A stretch of DNA of 64,000 bases from Clostridia bacterium (GTDB lineage Bacteria > Bacillota > Clostridia > Oscillospirales > Acutalibacteraceae), in contig JAGAQV010000012.1 of NCBI GenBank assembly GCA_017622555.1, positions 1 to 64,000 of the forward strand, given 5' to 3'. The notes beneath the pieces were generated by a model. It ran no database searches and was not told the origin of the DNA. It was given only the letters and a program-made list of their open reading frames with translations. Positions 25,200 through 34,844 of the stretch are shown here, in pieces. The position numbers were made by a program, and so were the translations under genes. Position 1 is the first letter of the stretch; each line of letters opens with the position of its first letter.

Positions 25200-26750
25200 A
25201 TGTCAGAAACTAAACGTTCAACCTGGGGTTCAAGCGCAACATTTGTTTTGGCGGCCATAGGTTCTGCGGTTGGTCTTGGTAACGCTTGGCGTTTTCCAAA
25301 TCTTGCCGCAAAGCACGGTGGCGGGGCATTCTTGCTTGTATATCTTATCGCCTTAATCACAATCGGTATTCCTCTTTTAATGATGGAAATTTCCATCGGT
25401 CGTAAAATGCGTTCGGGTGCACCTGGTGCAATGAAGGGTATGAAAAAATGGTTCGAGCCTATCGGTTGGACCGCAACCTCAAATGCATTTGTAATCGTTA
25501 CATATTACGCGGTTGTTTTTGCTTGGGTTATTATGATGGCTGTTTTCAGCTTTAAGTTTATCGGTATGACAGGCAATAATGAAGCCGCAAGCGGTTTGTG
25601 GGCAGGGCTTATTAAAACCACAGGCACAATTAAAGGCTTTGGCGATTTTTCAGTTCCCGTTATAGTATGTCTTTTAGCGGCGTGGGGCTCTATTTACTAC
25701 TGCATACGTAACGGCACAAAGAGCATAGACAAGGTTATTAAGTATTTGATTTTCTTACCGGTTGTTTGTTTTATTATTATGACAATTAAGGGCGTTACAA
25801 TGCCCGGCGCACTTCAAGGTCTTGCAGCCTTCTTTATTCCTGATTTTTCGGCTCTTAAGGACCCGATGATTTGGGTTGATGCTGTAGGTCAGGTATTTTA
25901 CAGTATGTCTGTTATGATGGCAATTATGATTGCTTACGGTTCCTTCCTTGATGATAAGAGCAATATCGCCCGTGACGGTCTTATTATTGCTTTTAGCGAT
26001 TTGGCGGTTTCACTTTTGGCGGGTGTTGTTATGTTTACAACAATGTACGGTACAGGCATGCAGGATGTTTTGGCTGAGAAGGCTGGCCCCGGTCTTGCAT
26101 TTATTGTTTATCCCACCGCAATTGTTAATCTTTCGAACAGCGGCATTTTCAATGCCTTTTTCTCATTTGTTTTCTATTTTTGCCTTTGTACCTTGGCCAT
26201 TGACTCGGCCTTCTCGCTTGTTGAAGGTATTTCAACTGCATTTTCTGACAAGTTCGGTCTTAACAAAAAGAAAACAACTGTTGCAGTTTGCGTAATCGCA
26301 GGCGTTATTTCGTTAATTTACACCTCGGGCGCGGGTCTTGCTGTGCTTGATATTGTTGATAATTGGTGCAACAGCTTTACACTTATTTTGGTTGGTATTA
26401 TTGAAACAATTGCAATTGGCTGGTTCTTTAAAACTGATAAGGTTGTTAAGGAAATTAACAGAAATTCCACAGGCTTTAAAATGCCTAAGGTTTGGTTCTA
26501 TGCTGCCGTTAAGGTAATTGCTCCCGTTGCATTAACCATTATCTTTGTTTGGAATATTGTTAACCTGTTTGTTAATAATGGCGGTCTTTACGGTGCGGCG
26601 GATGGTTATAATATGCTTTCCAATGTTTTGGCAGGCTGGGTAATCTTTGGTCTTTGTTTAATCAGCGGATTTGTTATTAATCTTATTAAAACTAAGAATA
26701 TGACTAAGGAAGAAAAAACCTGGGATAGCATGGAAGAAACGGAAGATTAG
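25200..26750 (+). CDS. Neurotransmitter:sodium symporter family transporter
   Basis: 516 residues with about twelve membrane helices. The NSS signature in helix 1 is visible, AAIGSAVGLGNAWRFPNLAAKHGGG region (quoted ends: AAIGSAVGLGN, WRFPNLAAK), forming the sodium and substrate sites; helix 6 carries the FYSMSVMMAIMIAYGS unwound segment. Predicted Na+-coupled uptake of an amino acid (LeuT/MhsT relatives). ATG at 25200 with GGAGAG upstream. Last gene of the typA unit. No terminator with a U run was seen after it; a palindrome in the intergenic space is better explained as an ARG box. Confidence 0.93.
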   Translation: MSETKRSTWGSSATFVLAAIGSAVGLGNAWRFPNLAAKHGGGAFLLVYLIALITIGIPLLMMEISIGRKMRSGAPGAMKGMKKWFEPIGWTATSNAFVIVTYYAVVFAWVIMMAVFSFKFIGMTGNNEAASGLWAGLIKTTGTIKGFGDFSVPVIVCLLAAWGSIYYCIRNGTKSIDKVIKYLIFLPVVCFIIMTIKGVTMPGALQGLAAFFIPDFSALKDPMIWVDAVGQVFYSMSVMMAIMIAYGSFLDDKSNIARDGLIIAFSDLAVSLLAGVVMFTTMYGTGMQDVLAEKAGPGLAFIVYPTAIVNLSNSGIFNAFFSFVFYFCLCTLAIDSAFSLVEGISTAFSDKFGLNKKKTTVAVCVIAGVISLIYTSGAGLAVLDIVDNWCNSFTLILVGIIETIAIGWFFKTDKVVKEINRNSTGFKMPKVWFYAAVKVIAPVALTIIFVWNIVNLFVNNGGLYGAADGYNMLSNVLAGWVIFGLCLISGFVINLIKTKNMTKEEKTWDSMEETED

Positions 26751-26769
26751 TCCTTTAACTTGTTGATTT

Positions 26770-26783
26770 TGCATAAAAATGCA
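26770..26783. promoter_or_regulatory. ARG-box-like operator 1 upstream of argG
   Basis: TGCAT-aaaa-ATGCA, an exact dyad that fits the ArgR/AhrC half-site pattern TGNATWWWWATNCA. Centre about 64 bp (six helical turns) upstream of the second box. Confidence 0.55.
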
Positions 26784-26832
26784 GAAAATCGGGTAAAAAT
26801 TATGTAAAAACGGTAAAATTTGCAAATATATG

Positions 26833-26861
26833 TTGCATATTTATTCGTAATATGCTATTAT
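26833..26861 (+). promoter_or_regulatory. Promoter of the arg-pro cluster
   Basis: TTGCAT at 26833-26838, 17-nt spacer, TATTAT at 26856-26861. The -35 box is also the left half of ARG-box 2, so repressor binding would block polymerase. Confidence 0.65.
26834..26847. promoter_or_regulatory. ARG-box-like operator 2, overlapping the -35 box
   Basis: TGCAT-attt-ATTCG matches the TGNATWWWWATNCA pattern at 13 of 14 positions. Confidence 0.55.
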
Positions 26862-26884
26862 TTATGCATAGTTTTTGAAAGAAA

Positions 26885-26901
26885 AATGCATATTATGCAT
26901 T
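26885..26901. promoter_or_regulatory. ARG-box-like dyad 3, next to the argG ribosome-binding site
   Basis: AATGCATA-t-TATGCATT, a near-perfect 17-bp palindrome with a 3-nt rather than 4-nt centre between TGCAT and ATGCA. It stands immediately before the CGGAGG of argG, in the transcribed leader. Confidence 0.45.
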
Positions 26902-26915
26902 CGGAGGTAATTATT

Positions 26916-28145
26916 ATGGCAAAAAAAGAAATTAAAAAGGTTGTACTTGCTTATTCAGGCGGTTTGGATACATCAATTATCATCCCTTGGCTTAAGGAAA
27001 ATTACAACAACCCTGAAATTATTGCAGTTTCGGGTAACGTGGGTCAGGCTGACGAATTAGAGGGTCTTGAAGAAAAGGCGCTCAAAACCGGTGCTTCAAA
27101 GCTTTACATAGAAGACCTTACCAAAGAATTTTTGGACGATTACGTTTTCCCCTGTGTTCAGGCGGGTGCACTTTATGAGGATTATATGCTTGGTACTGCA
27201 TTCGCACGTCCTCCCATTGCAAAAAGAATTGCTGAAATTGCTTTAGCTGAAGGCGCAGATGCTATCTGCCATGGCTGCACAGGTAAGGGTAACGACCAGG
27301 TTCGTTTCGAGCTTGCAATTAAAGCCTTTGCTCCTGATATGACAATTATCGCACCTTGGCGTGAATGGGATATTAAATCTCGTGAAGAGGAAATTGATTA
27401 TGCTGAAGCACATAACGTTCCTTTGAAGATTAACCGTGAAACTAACTATTCTAAGGATAAGAATATTTGGCATCTTTCCCATGAAGGTCTTGATTTAGAG
27501 GACCCCGCAAACGAACCCCTTTACAACAAGCCCGGATTTTTGGAAATGGGCGTTTCTCCTGAAATGGCACCCGATAGGCCCACCTATGTTAAAATTCACT
27601 TTGAACAGGGTATTCCTACCGCTGTTGACGGTGTTGAAATGGATTCTGTAGGTGTTGTCACTACTCTTAATAAGCTTGGTGGTGAAAACGGCATCGGTCT
27701 TTTGGATATTGTTGAAAACCGTCTTGTTGGTATGAAGTGCCGCGGCGTTTACGAAACTCCAGGCGGTGCAATTCTTTACAAGGCGCACAACGTGCTTGAA
27801 AGCATTTGTCTTGACAAGGACACTGCACATTACAAAGCGCTTGTTGCTCAAAAGCTTGCTGAAAATGTTTACAATGCACTTTGGTTTACTCCTTTAACTC
27901 AGGCAATACTTGCCTTTGTCAAGGAAACACAAAAAACCGTTACAGGTGACGTTACATTAAAGCTTTACAAGGGCAATATGATTAACGCAGGTGTTACTTC
28001 ACCTTATTCACTTTACGACCCTGAAATTGCAACCTTTGATGAGGACGACGTTTACGATCAAAGCGATGCAACAGGCTTTATTAACCTTTACGGTCTTGCA
28101 ACCAAGGTTAATGCAAAGATGAGAGCTAAAAACGGCCTTAAATAA
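26916..28145 (+). CDS. argG: Argininosuccinate synthase
   Basis: Condenses citrulline and aspartate with ATP to argininosuccinate. N-terminal ATP-pyrophosphatase loop AYSGGLDTS (residues ~11-19); [27 protein letters not shown] and the PEMAPDRP region are family blocks. The frame is open from 26820, but ATG at 26916 is preceded by GGAGG and matches the conserved start; 409 residues is normal. First gene of the arginine-proline cluster; upstream ARG-box-like sites suggest arginine repression. A hairpin separates it from argH. Confidence 0.97.
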   Translation: MAKKEIKKVVLAYSGGLDTSIIIPWLKENYNNPEIIAVSGNVGQADELEGLEEKALKTGASKLYIEDLTKEFLDDYVFPCVQAGALYEDYMLGTAFARPPIAKRIAEIALAEGADAICHGCTGKGNDQVRFELAIKAFAPDMTIIAPWREWDIKSREEEIDYAEAHNVPLKINRETNYSKDKNIWHLSHEGLDLEDPANEPLYNKPGFLEMGVSPEMAPDRPTYVKIHFEQGIPTAVDGVEMDSVGVVTTLNKLGGENGIGLLDIVENRLVGMKCRGVYETPGGAILYKAHNVLESICLDKDTAHYKALVAQKLAENVYNALWFTPLTQAILAFVKETQKTVTGDVTLKLYKGNMINAGVTSPYSLYDPEIATFDEDDVYDQSDATGFINLYGLATKVNAKMRAKNGLK

Positions 28146-28156
28146 TTTTTGATTTT

Positions 28157-28203
28157 TATCACCACAGTGCTGAATATTCGGCGCTGTGGGTGATTCTGTT
28201 TTT
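28157..28203 (+). terminator. Intercistronic hairpin between argG and argH (partial terminator or attenuator)
   Basis: ATCACC(C)ACAGYGC arms pair across a TGAATATTCGG loop region; the 3' arm is followed by TTCTGTTTTT. It lies between two genes of one pathway, so it is more likely a partial terminator or mRNA-processing site than an operon end. Confidence 0.5.
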
Positions 28204-28240
28204 AAACAGTACGCTAAACCTGAAAGGAATGTTTCTTTTA

Positions 28241-29632
28241 ATGGAAAAAATGTGGGCAGGCAGGTTCGAAAAAGCCCTTGATAAGCAGGCTGACGACTTT
28301 AATTCTTCAATTCATTTTGACTGCCGTATGTATAAGCAGGATATTACGGGCTCAATGGTGCACGCTATGATGCTGTCTCGTCAGGGCATTATTTCAGGCG
28401 ATGAAGCCGAAGTAATTATTAACGGACTTGGCGGTATTTTACAAGATATTGAAAACGGCGATTTGCAAATTGATATGAATGCCGAAGATATACATATGTT
28501 TGTTGAGGCCGAGCTTACTAAAAGAATTGGCGATACAGGTAAAAAGCTTCACACAGCAAGAAGCCGTAACGATCAGGTTGCGCTTGATGTTCGCCTTTAT
28601 TTAGCGCAGGAATGCGAAGAAATCGGCAAGCTTATTCTTTCACTTATTGCCGCAATTAAGGACAAGGCTGAGGAATATAAGGACGCTATTATGCCTGGCT
28701 ACACCCATCTTCAAAGGGCACAACCCATTACCTTTGCGCACCACATTTTAAGTTATGCCTTTATGTTGAAGCGTGACTTCGATAGAATAAACGATGCCTT
28801 GGGAAGAATGTGGGCACAGTGTCCCATAGGCTCTTGCGCTTTAGCAGGTACTACATACAATACTGACCGAGATTACGAGGCCCAGCGTCTTGGTTTTACT
28901 GGCATTTCGCTTAATAGCATTGACGGTGTTTCCGATAGAGACTTTTGCTTAGAGCTTTTATCGGATTATTCAATTTTAATGATGCATTTATCACGTTTTT
29001 CGGAAGAAATAATTTTGTGGTCAAGCTGGGAATTTAAGTTTATTGAGCTTGATGACAGCTATACAACAGGCTCAAGCATTATGCCGCAAAAGAAAAATCC
29101 CGATATGGCCGAGCTTGTACGCGGTAAAACGGGTAGGGTATACGGTAATTTAATGTCGCTTCTTACCACCTTAAAGGGTATTCCGCTTGCGTATAACAAG
29201 GATATGCAGGAGGATAAGGAAGCTATTTTTGATGCGGTTGATACCGTTAAAATGTGTTTGGGCGTATTTACACCTATGGTTGCTACAATGACCGTTTTAA
29301 AGGACAATATGTATAAAGCCGCAGGTAAAGGCTTTATTAATGCTACTGATTTAGCCGACTATATGGTTAAGAAGGGTATGCCTTTTAGGACTGCTTATAA
29401 GCACGTTGGTGAAATTGTGGCTTACTGCATTAAAGAAAATTTGGTATTAGATACTTTACCGATTGAAAAATACAAAGAATTCAGCGATATCTTCGATAAC
29501 GACTTATATAATGAAATATCACTTGAAACATGTGTTGCAAAGCGTATTTCGGCAGGCAGTACGGGTCCTGCGTCGGTTGACACACAAATTAAGTATTTTA
29601 CGGAGTTTTTAAATGAAAAAGGTATTCATTGA
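28241..29632 (+). CDS. argH: Argininosuccinate lyase
   Basis: Splits argininosuccinate into arginine and fumarate, the final step. Fumarase/ASL superfamily signature GSSIMPQKKNPD (near residue 275), HTARSRNDQVALD in the substrate loop and GYTHLQRAQP are present. Start ATG 28241 gives the conserved MWAGRFEK opening at residue 4; AAAGGA lies about 12 nt upstream, and an alternative ATG at 28229 would touch that site. 463 residues is normal. Its 3' end overlaps argC by 20 nt. Confidence 0.96.
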   Translation: MEKMWAGRFEKALDKQADDFNSSIHFDCRMYKQDITGSMVHAMMLSRQGIISGDEAEVIINGLGGILQDIENGDLQIDMNAEDIHMFVEAELTKRIGDTGKKLHTARSRNDQVALDVRLYLAQECEEIGKLILSLIAAIKDKAEEYKDAIMPGYTHLQRAQPITFAHHILSYAFMLKRDFDRINDALGRMWAQCPIGSCALAGTTYNTDRDYEAQRLGFTGISLNSIDGVSDRDFCLELLSDYSILMMHLSRFSEEIILWSSWEFKFIELDDSYTTGSSIMPQKKNPDMAELVRGKTGRVYGNLMSLLTTLKGIPLAYNKDMQEDKEAIFDAVDTVKMCLGVFTPMVATMTVLKDNMYKAAGKGFINATDLADYMVKKGMPFRTAYKHVGEIVAYCIKENLVLDTLPIEKYKEFSDIFDNDLYNEISLETCVAKRISAGSTGPASVDTQIKYFTEFLNEKGIH

Positions 29633-30539
29633 CGGAAGCGCAGGCACAACAGGTCTTCGCATTAAGGAACGTCTTTCTAATAGAACGGATATTGAACTGA
29701 TTATTTTATCAGAAGAAAAGCGCAAGGACACTACCGCACGACGTGAAGCTATTAACAGCGCGGATATAGCGTTTTTATGTCTTCCTGATGCGGCGGCAAT
29801 TGAGGCGGTATCGCTTATAGAAAACGATAATACAGTTGTTCTTGACACTTCAACCGCACACCGCACAAATGATGAATGGGCATACGGCTTTCCTGAATTA
29901 TCACTTAACTTTAAGGAAAAGGTTAAGACTTCAAAAAGAATTGCTGTGCCGGGCTGTCACGCAAGCGGTTTTATAGCGCTTATTTATCCGCTTATTGAAA
30001 ATGGTATTTTAAGTAAGGATATAAGCCTTTGCTGTACATCCCTTACAGGCTACAGCGGTGGCGGTAAAAATATGATTGCCGAATATGAAAATGCTGAAAG
30101 AGACGTGCTTTTAGACGCACCTCGTATGTATGGTGTTACTCAAAAGCATAAGCACTTACCCGAAATGGTGAAAATTTGCGGTATTAATAATGCACCTGCA
30201 TTTTTACCCATTGTGTCCGATTTTTACAGCGGTATGGAGGTTACAATTCCGCTATTCAAAAAAGATGTTAACGGTACAGTTGAGGATATTAAAAATATCT
30301 ATAAAGAAAAATATCAAGGTCCCATTGTGAATTTTGTTGAAGATTTTACCGAAAACGGTTTTGTTGCGGCAAATAAGCTGTCATTTAATGACGGTATGCA
30401 AATTTCGGTTATGGGCAATGATGAAAGAATTTTACTTTGTGCTCGGTATGACAACCTTGGTAAAGGCGCCTCGGGTGCGGCGATAGAATGTATGAATTTG
30501 GTACTTGGAGCCAATTTAACAGAAGGCTTAGATATATAG
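29613..30539 (+). CDS. argC: N-acetyl-gamma-glutamyl-phosphate reductase, short (type 2) form
   Basis: NADPH-dependent reduction of N-acetylglutamyl phosphate to the semialdehyde. The short 308-residue form is the type 2 subfamily; the common type 1 enzyme is ~345 residues. N-terminal DGSAGTTGLRI (nucleotide binding), LDTSTAHRT, catalytic Cys in VPGCHASGFIA (near residue 118), and TGYSGGGKNMI. Starts inside the last 20 nt of argH, so translational coupling is likely. Followed by argJ after 9 nt. Confidence 0.93.
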   Translation: MKKVFIDGSAGTTGLRIKERLSNRTDIELIILSEEKRKDTTARREAINSADIAFLCLPDAAAIEAVSLIENDNTVVLDTSTAHRTNDEWAYGFPELSLNFKEKVKTSKRIAVPGCHASGFIALIYPLIENGILSKDISLCCTSLTGYSGGGKNMIAEYENAERDVLLDAPRMYGVTQKHKHLPEMVKICGINNAPAFLPIVSDFYSGMEVTIPLFKKDVNGTVEDIKNIYKEKYQGPIVNFVEDFTENGFVAANKLSFNDGMQISVMGNDERILLCARYDNLGKGASGAAIECMNLVLGANLTEGLDI

Positions 30540-30548
30540 GAGAATTTT

Positions 30549-31760
30549 ATGAAAATCATTAACGGCGGTGTGTGTGCCGCAAAGGGCTTTACTGCAAGCG
30601 GTATTCATTGCGGTATTAGAAAAAACAAAACAAAAAGGGATTTAAGCTTAATTTACAGTGAAAAGCTTGCTAATGCGGCTGCGGTTTACACAACCAACCT
30701 TGTAAAAGGCGCACCTTTGCAGGTTACTAAATCAAACATATCAAACGGTAAGGCACAGGCTGTTATTTGTAACAGCGGTAATGCTAATACCTGCAATGCA
30801 AACGGTATTGAAATTGCCACAAAAACCTGCGAAATTTTAGGTAAAGAGCTTGGAATTAGCGCAAGTGACGTTGTGGTTGCATCTACCGGTGTTATCGGTC
30901 AACCGCTCGATATTACGCCTATACAAAACGGTATTCCCGAATTGGTTGAAGGCTTGGGCTTAAACAGCGACCTTGCGGCTGAGGGTATTATGACCACCGA
31001 TACTAAAATGAAGGAAATTGCGGTGGAATTTAACGTCGGCGGTAAAACCTGCAAAATTGGCGGTATTGCCAAGGGCTCGGGTATGATTCATCCAAATATG
31101 GCAACAATACTTGTGTTTATTACTACCGACTGCGCAATATCATCCGAAATGCTTCAAAAAGCCCTTTCAACCGATATTCAAACAACTTTTAATATGGTAT
31201 CGGTTGATGGCGATACCTCAACTAATGATATGGTTGTTGTGTTGGCAAACGGCATGGCCGAAAATGAAGAAATTACTGCTGACGGCGCGGAATTTGATGT
31301 ATTTATGAAGGCGCTTAACACAGTTTGTGTTGATTTGTGCCGTAAAATTGCGGCCGACGGCGAGGGCGCAACAAAATTACTTGAATGTAAAGTATCGAAC
31401 GCTGAAAGTCTTGAAATTGCAAAGGTTGTTGCAAAGTCGGTTGTGTGTTCATCTCTTACAAAGGCGGCAATGTTTGGCGCTGATGCCAACTGGGGCAGGG
31501 TGCTGTGTGCTATTGGGTATTCGGGCGCAAAGGTGGACGTTCAGAAAATTGATGTTTGCTTTAAATCGCAAAAGGGCGAAATTTTAGTTTGCAAAAACGG
31601 TGCAGGGGTTGATTTTTCGGAAGAAAAGGCAAAGGAAATTCTTTTGGAAAGCGAAATTGAAATTCTTGTAAATTTGAATAGCGGTAACGCTTCATCTACC
31701 GCTTGGGGCTGTGACCTCACTTACGATTATGTTAAAATAAACGGTGACTACCGTACTTAA
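30549..31760 (+). CDS. argJ: Bifunctional ornithine acetyltransferase / N-acetylglutamate synthase
   Basis: Transfers the acetyl group of N-acetylornithine to glutamate, so the acetyl group is recycled and no separate ArgA or ArgE is required. The self-cleavage site is visible as KGSGMIHPNMATILVF, with the cut expected between Ala185 and Thr186, the Thr becoming the nucleophile. GVIGQPL and the C-terminal AMFGADANWGR and SSTAWGCDLTYDYV segments are family blocks. 403 residues. GGAGAA site upstream. Whether it is bifunctional or monofunctional cannot be read with certainty; absence of argA in the cluster favours bifunctional. Confidence 0.95.
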   Translation: MKIINGGVCAAKGFTASGIHCGIRKNKTKRDLSLIYSEKLANAAAVYTTNLVKGAPLQVTKSNISNGKAQAVICNSGNANTCNANGIEIATKTCEILGKELGISASDVVVASTGVIGQPLDITPIQNGIPELVEGLGLNSDLAAEGIMTTDTKMKEIAVEFNVGGKTCKIGGIAKGSGMIHPNMATILVFITTDCAISSEMLQKALSTDIQTTFNMVSVDGDTSTNDMVVVLANGMAENEEITADGAEFDVFMKALNTVCVDLCRKIAADGEGATKLLECKVSNAESLEIAKVVAKSVVCSSLTKAAMFGADANWGRVLCAIGYSGAKVDVQKIDVCFKSQKGEILVCKNGAGVDFSEEKAKEILLESEIEILVNLNSGNASSTAWGCDLTYDYVKINGDYRT

Positions 31761-31767
31761 TATCTTG

Positions 31768-31789
31768 GGCGAGCAATTTACTGCTCGCC
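31768..31789 (+). other. Intercistronic hairpin between argJ and argB
   Basis: GGCGAGCA-atttac-TGCTCGCC, an 8-bp perfect GC-rich stem without a U tract. It fits an mRNA-stability or processing element inside the operon better than a terminator. Confidence 0.55.
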
Positions 31790-31816
31790 TGTAAGTCTTT
31801 ATTTGGAGGAAACGAA

Positions 31817-32680
31817 ATGTCTTTAAATATTACCAACGCACAGCGTGCCGAAATACTTACTCAGGCGCTTCCGTATATTCAGCAATACAACAAAAAAACA
31901 ATTGTAATTAAATACGGCGGAAATGCTATGATAAATGAAGAATTAAAACAACAGGTTATGGAGGATATTATCCTTTTGCGCCTTATCGGTGTAAGAATTG
32001 TTTTAGTTCACGGCGGCGGCCCCGAAATCACCGAAACTTTGGCAAAAATCGGTAAAGAAACCGTTTTTGTTGACGGTCTTCGTGTTACCGATAAGGAAAC
32101 TGCCGAGGTTGTTCAAATGGTGCTTGCGGGCAAAATTAACAAAAGCCTTGTAAACCTTTTGCAAATTAAGGGTGGTAAGGCAATGGGTATTTCGGGTATT
32201 GACGGCAAAATGATTACTGCCCAGCCTAAAGACAAGCGTTTAGGTTATGTCGGCACAATTACCGACGTTAATATTGAGCCTATTACTGACCTTATTCGCC
32301 ATCACTACATACCGGTTGTATCTACCGTTGCCCGTGATGATGAGGTTAATGTTTATAATATAAATGCTGATACTGCTGCAGCTTATATTGCAGGCGCACT
32401 GGAGGCTGAATGTTTAATTTCAATGACCGATATTGCGGGTATTTTAAAGGATAAGGACAACCCTGACACATTAATACCTAAAATAACCGTTAGTGAAGCA
32501 GGAAAGCTTTTTGAGGACGGCACAATTTCGGGCGGTATGATACCTAAGGTTGAATGTTGTTTGGAAGCGATTGCGCGCGGTGTTAAAAAGGTATTTATAA
32601 TGGACGGCCGTGTGCCTCATTCACTCCTTATTGAAACCCTTACTAACGAGGGCGCAGGTACAATGGTAGTTGGTGACTGA
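31817..32680 (+). CDS. argB: Acetylglutamate kinase
   Basis: Phosphorylates N-acetylglutamate, usually the arginine-inhibited control step. KYGGNAMI near the N-terminus and VHGGGPEIT form the phosphate-binding glycine loops of the amino-acid kinase fold; NINADTAAAYIAGAL binds substrate; the C-terminal DGRVPHSLLIE is conserved. 287 residues with an N-terminal extension helix (AQRAEILTQALPYIQQY) typical of the hexameric, arginine-sensitive form. GGAGG upstream of ATG 31817. Ends 1 nt before argD starts. Confidence 0.96.
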   Translation: MSLNITNAQRAEILTQALPYIQQYNKKTIVIKYGGNAMINEELKQQVMEDIILLRLIGVRIVLVHGGGPEITETLAKIGKETVFVDGLRVTDKETAEVVQMVLAGKINKSLVNLLQIKGGKAMGISGIDGKMITAQPKDKRLGYVGTITDVNIEPITDLIRHHYIPVVSTVARDDEVNVYNINADTAAAYIAGALEAECLISMTDIAGILKDKDNPDTLIPKITVSEAGKLFEDGTISGGMIPKVECCLEAIARGVKKVFIMDGRVPHSLLIETLTNEGAGTMVVGD

Positions 32681-32681
32681 T

Positions 32682-33845
32682 ATGAATATTTTTGAAAAGG
32701 ATAATAGCTTTGTTGCATCTACCTATGCCCGTTTTCCGCTTAATTTGGTATCGGGCAAGGGTTCAATTGTGTATGACGATAGCGGCAAAGGTTATATTGA
32801 TATGGCAACAGGCATTGCAGTTAACACCTTTGGTGTGGCTGATGATGAATGGGTAAAGGCTGTAACAAATCAGCTTAATACTCTTCAGCACGCTTCAAAC
32901 CTTTATTACACAAAGCCTTGTGCTGATTTGGCTGAAATTTTATGTAATAGAACAGGTCTTAAAAAGGTGTTTTTTGGGAATTCGGGTGCGGAGGCTAACG
33001 AATGTGCAATAAAGGTTGCAAGAAAGTATGCCGCTGATAAAAAGGGAAGTGATTATAATACAATAATCACCCTTAAAAACAGCTTTCACGGCAGAACAAT
33101 TACAACCCTTGCGGCAACAGGTCAGGACGTTTTTCATAACGACTTTTTACCTTTAACTAACGGTTTTGTTTATGCCGAAGCTAATAATATAGCTGACCTT
33201 GAAGCCAAGGTTAAAGAAAACAAGGTTGCCGCAATTATGTTCGAATGTGTTCAGGGTGAAGGCGGTGTTTTACCGTTAGAGCCCGATTTTGTAAATGCAA
33301 TTTTCAGCATAGCCGAAAGGGAAGATATTTTAACAATTGCTGATGAGGTGCAAACGGGTAACGGTCGCACAGGCGCACTTTATGCCTTTATGAATTACGG
33401 CGTTTTACCTGATATTGTATCTACAGCAAAGGGGCTTGGTAACGGTCTTCCACTTGGCGCTACAATGCTTGGCGAAAAGGTTAAAAATGTGCTTACTCCA
33501 GGTACGCACGGCTCAACCTTTGGAGGCAACCCTGTGGCTTGCGCCGGCGCAATAAGTGTTATTAACCGTATTGGTGACGAGCTTTTAGGTGAGGTTAAGG
33601 CAAAGTCGGAATATATATTTAATACACTTAAAAACGCAAAGGGCGTTAAAAGTGTAAGCGGTATGGGTTTAATGATTGGTATTGAAACCGAAAAGGACTC
33701 TTCTGAAGTTATTAAATACTGTATGGAAAACGGTGTTTTACCCATAAAGGCAAAAACCAAGGTTAGACTTTTACCCGCTTTAAATATTGGTTGGGACGAC
33801 CTTAAAAAAGCAGTTGAAATTATTAAGAAAGGCTGTGAAGCTTAA
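32682..33845 (+). CDS. argD: Acetylornithine aminotransferase
   Basis: PLP-dependent class III aminotransferase making N-acetylornithine. [44 protein letters not shown] and the PLP-lysine region [14 protein letters not shown] are visible. ATG at 32682 is chosen over an in-frame TTG at 32670, since it directly follows the argB stop (TGATATG) and opens [10 protein letters not shown] as in the family; 387 residues is normal. Shares one base with argF (TAATG). Confidence 0.95.
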   Translation: MNIFEKDNSFVASTYARFPLNLVSGKGSIVYDDSGKGYIDMATGIAVNTFGVADDEWVKAVTNQLNTLQHASNLYYTKPCADLAEILCNRTGLKKVFFGNSGAEANECAIKVARKYAADKKGSDYNTIITLKNSFHGRTITTLAATGQDVFHNDFLPLTNGFVYAEANNIADLEAKVKENKVAAIMFECVQGEGGVLPLEPDFVNAIFSIAEREDILTIADEVQTGNGRTGALYAFMNYGVLPDIVSTAKGLGNGLPLGATMLGEKVKNVLTPGTHGSTFGGNPVACAGAISVINRIGDELLGEVKAKSEYIFNTLKNAKGVKSVSGMGLMIGIETEKDSSEVIKYCMENGVLPIKAKTKVRLLPALNIGWDDLKKAVEIIKKGCEA

Positions 33846-34828
33846 TGGATTTTAAAGGTAAAAGCTTTTTAAAGCTTCTTGACTTTACACCGGCTGAAAT
33901 TGAATGTCTTATAGATTTGGCAAGTGAACTTAAATATAAGAAAAAAGCGGGTATTCCGCACAGACTTTGCGAAGGCAAGAATATTGCCTTAATTTTTGAA
34001 AAAACCAGTACCCGCACACGTTGTAGCTTTGAGGTTGCAGCATATGATTTGGGTATGGGTGTTACATATCTTGATCCGCAGGGCTCACAAATCGGCAAAA
34101 AGGAAAGCATTGCCGATACTGCCCGTGTGCTTGGTCGTATGTACGACGGTATCGAGTACCGAGGCTACGGTCAGGAAATTGTTGAAGAACTTTCTAAGTA
34201 TGCAGGTGTGCCTGTTTGGAACGGTCTTACAAATGAATTCCACCCAACACAAATTCTTGCCGACTTTTTAACAATTAAAGAAAAATTTGGTCGACTTAAA
34301 GGTATTAACTTTGTTTATATGGGGGATGCCCGTTACAATATGGGTAATTCATATATGGTGGGTGCCGCTAAAATGGGTATGAACTTTACCGTTTGCGCAC
34401 CTGAAAAGTATTTTCCAAATAGCGATTTAATTGAAACCTGTAAGGCTATTGCTAATCAAACAGGCGCTGTTATTACTTTTGAAAGTGATGTTATGAAAGC
34501 CACCAAAAACGCCGACGTTATTGCGACTGACGTTTGGGTTTCAATGGGCGAGCCTGATGAAGTATGGGCTGAAAGAATTAAAGATTTATCACCTTATCAG
34601 GTTAATAAAAAGGTTATGGAAAATGCGGGTCAGCAGGCTGTATTTATGCACTGCTTACCGTCCTTTCACGACCTTAAAACCACACTTGGTAAGCAAATTG
34701 GTGAAAAATTTGGCATAAGCGAAATGGAAGTTACTGACGAGGTTTTCGAAAGCAGTCAGTCAATTGTATTTGACGAGGCTGAAAACCGTATGCACACCAT
34801 TAAAGCGGTTATGGCCGCAACTCTTTAA
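33845..34828 (+). CDS. argF: Ornithine carbamoyltransferase
   Basis: Makes citrulline from ornithine and carbamoyl phosphate. Carbamoyl-phosphate loop [12 protein letters not shown] (near residue 50), the HPTQ motif inside [11 protein letters not shown], and the ornithine-binding FMHCLPS are intact. 327 residues. Context with argG/H/B/J/D makes it biosynthetic rather than part of an arginine deiminase route. The ATG overlaps the argD stop by one base. Carbamoyl-phosphate synthase genes are not in the window. Confidence 0.96.
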   Translation: MDFKGKSFLKLLDFTPAEIECLIDLASELKYKKKAGIPHRLCEGKNIALIFEKTSTRTRCSFEVAAYDLGMGVTYLDPQGSQIGKKESIADTARVLGRMYDGIEYRGYGQEIVEELSKYAGVPVWNGLTNEFHPTQILADFLTIKEKFGRLKGINFVYMGDARYNMGNSYMVGAAKMGMNFTVCAPEKYFPNSDLIETCKAIANQTGAVITFESDVMKATKNADVIATDVWVSMGEPDEVWAERIKDLSPYQVNKKVMENAGQQAVFMHCLPSFHDLKTTLGKQIGEKFGISEMEVTDEVFESSQSIVFDEAENRMHTIKAVMAATL

Positions 34829-34844
34829 TTAGGGGATTTTTAAA

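Noticed and set aside
26762..26790. Terminator of the Na+-symporter gene
   Set aside because: The dyad is AT-rich with a 5-bp arm and no T run; it fits an ARG box better.
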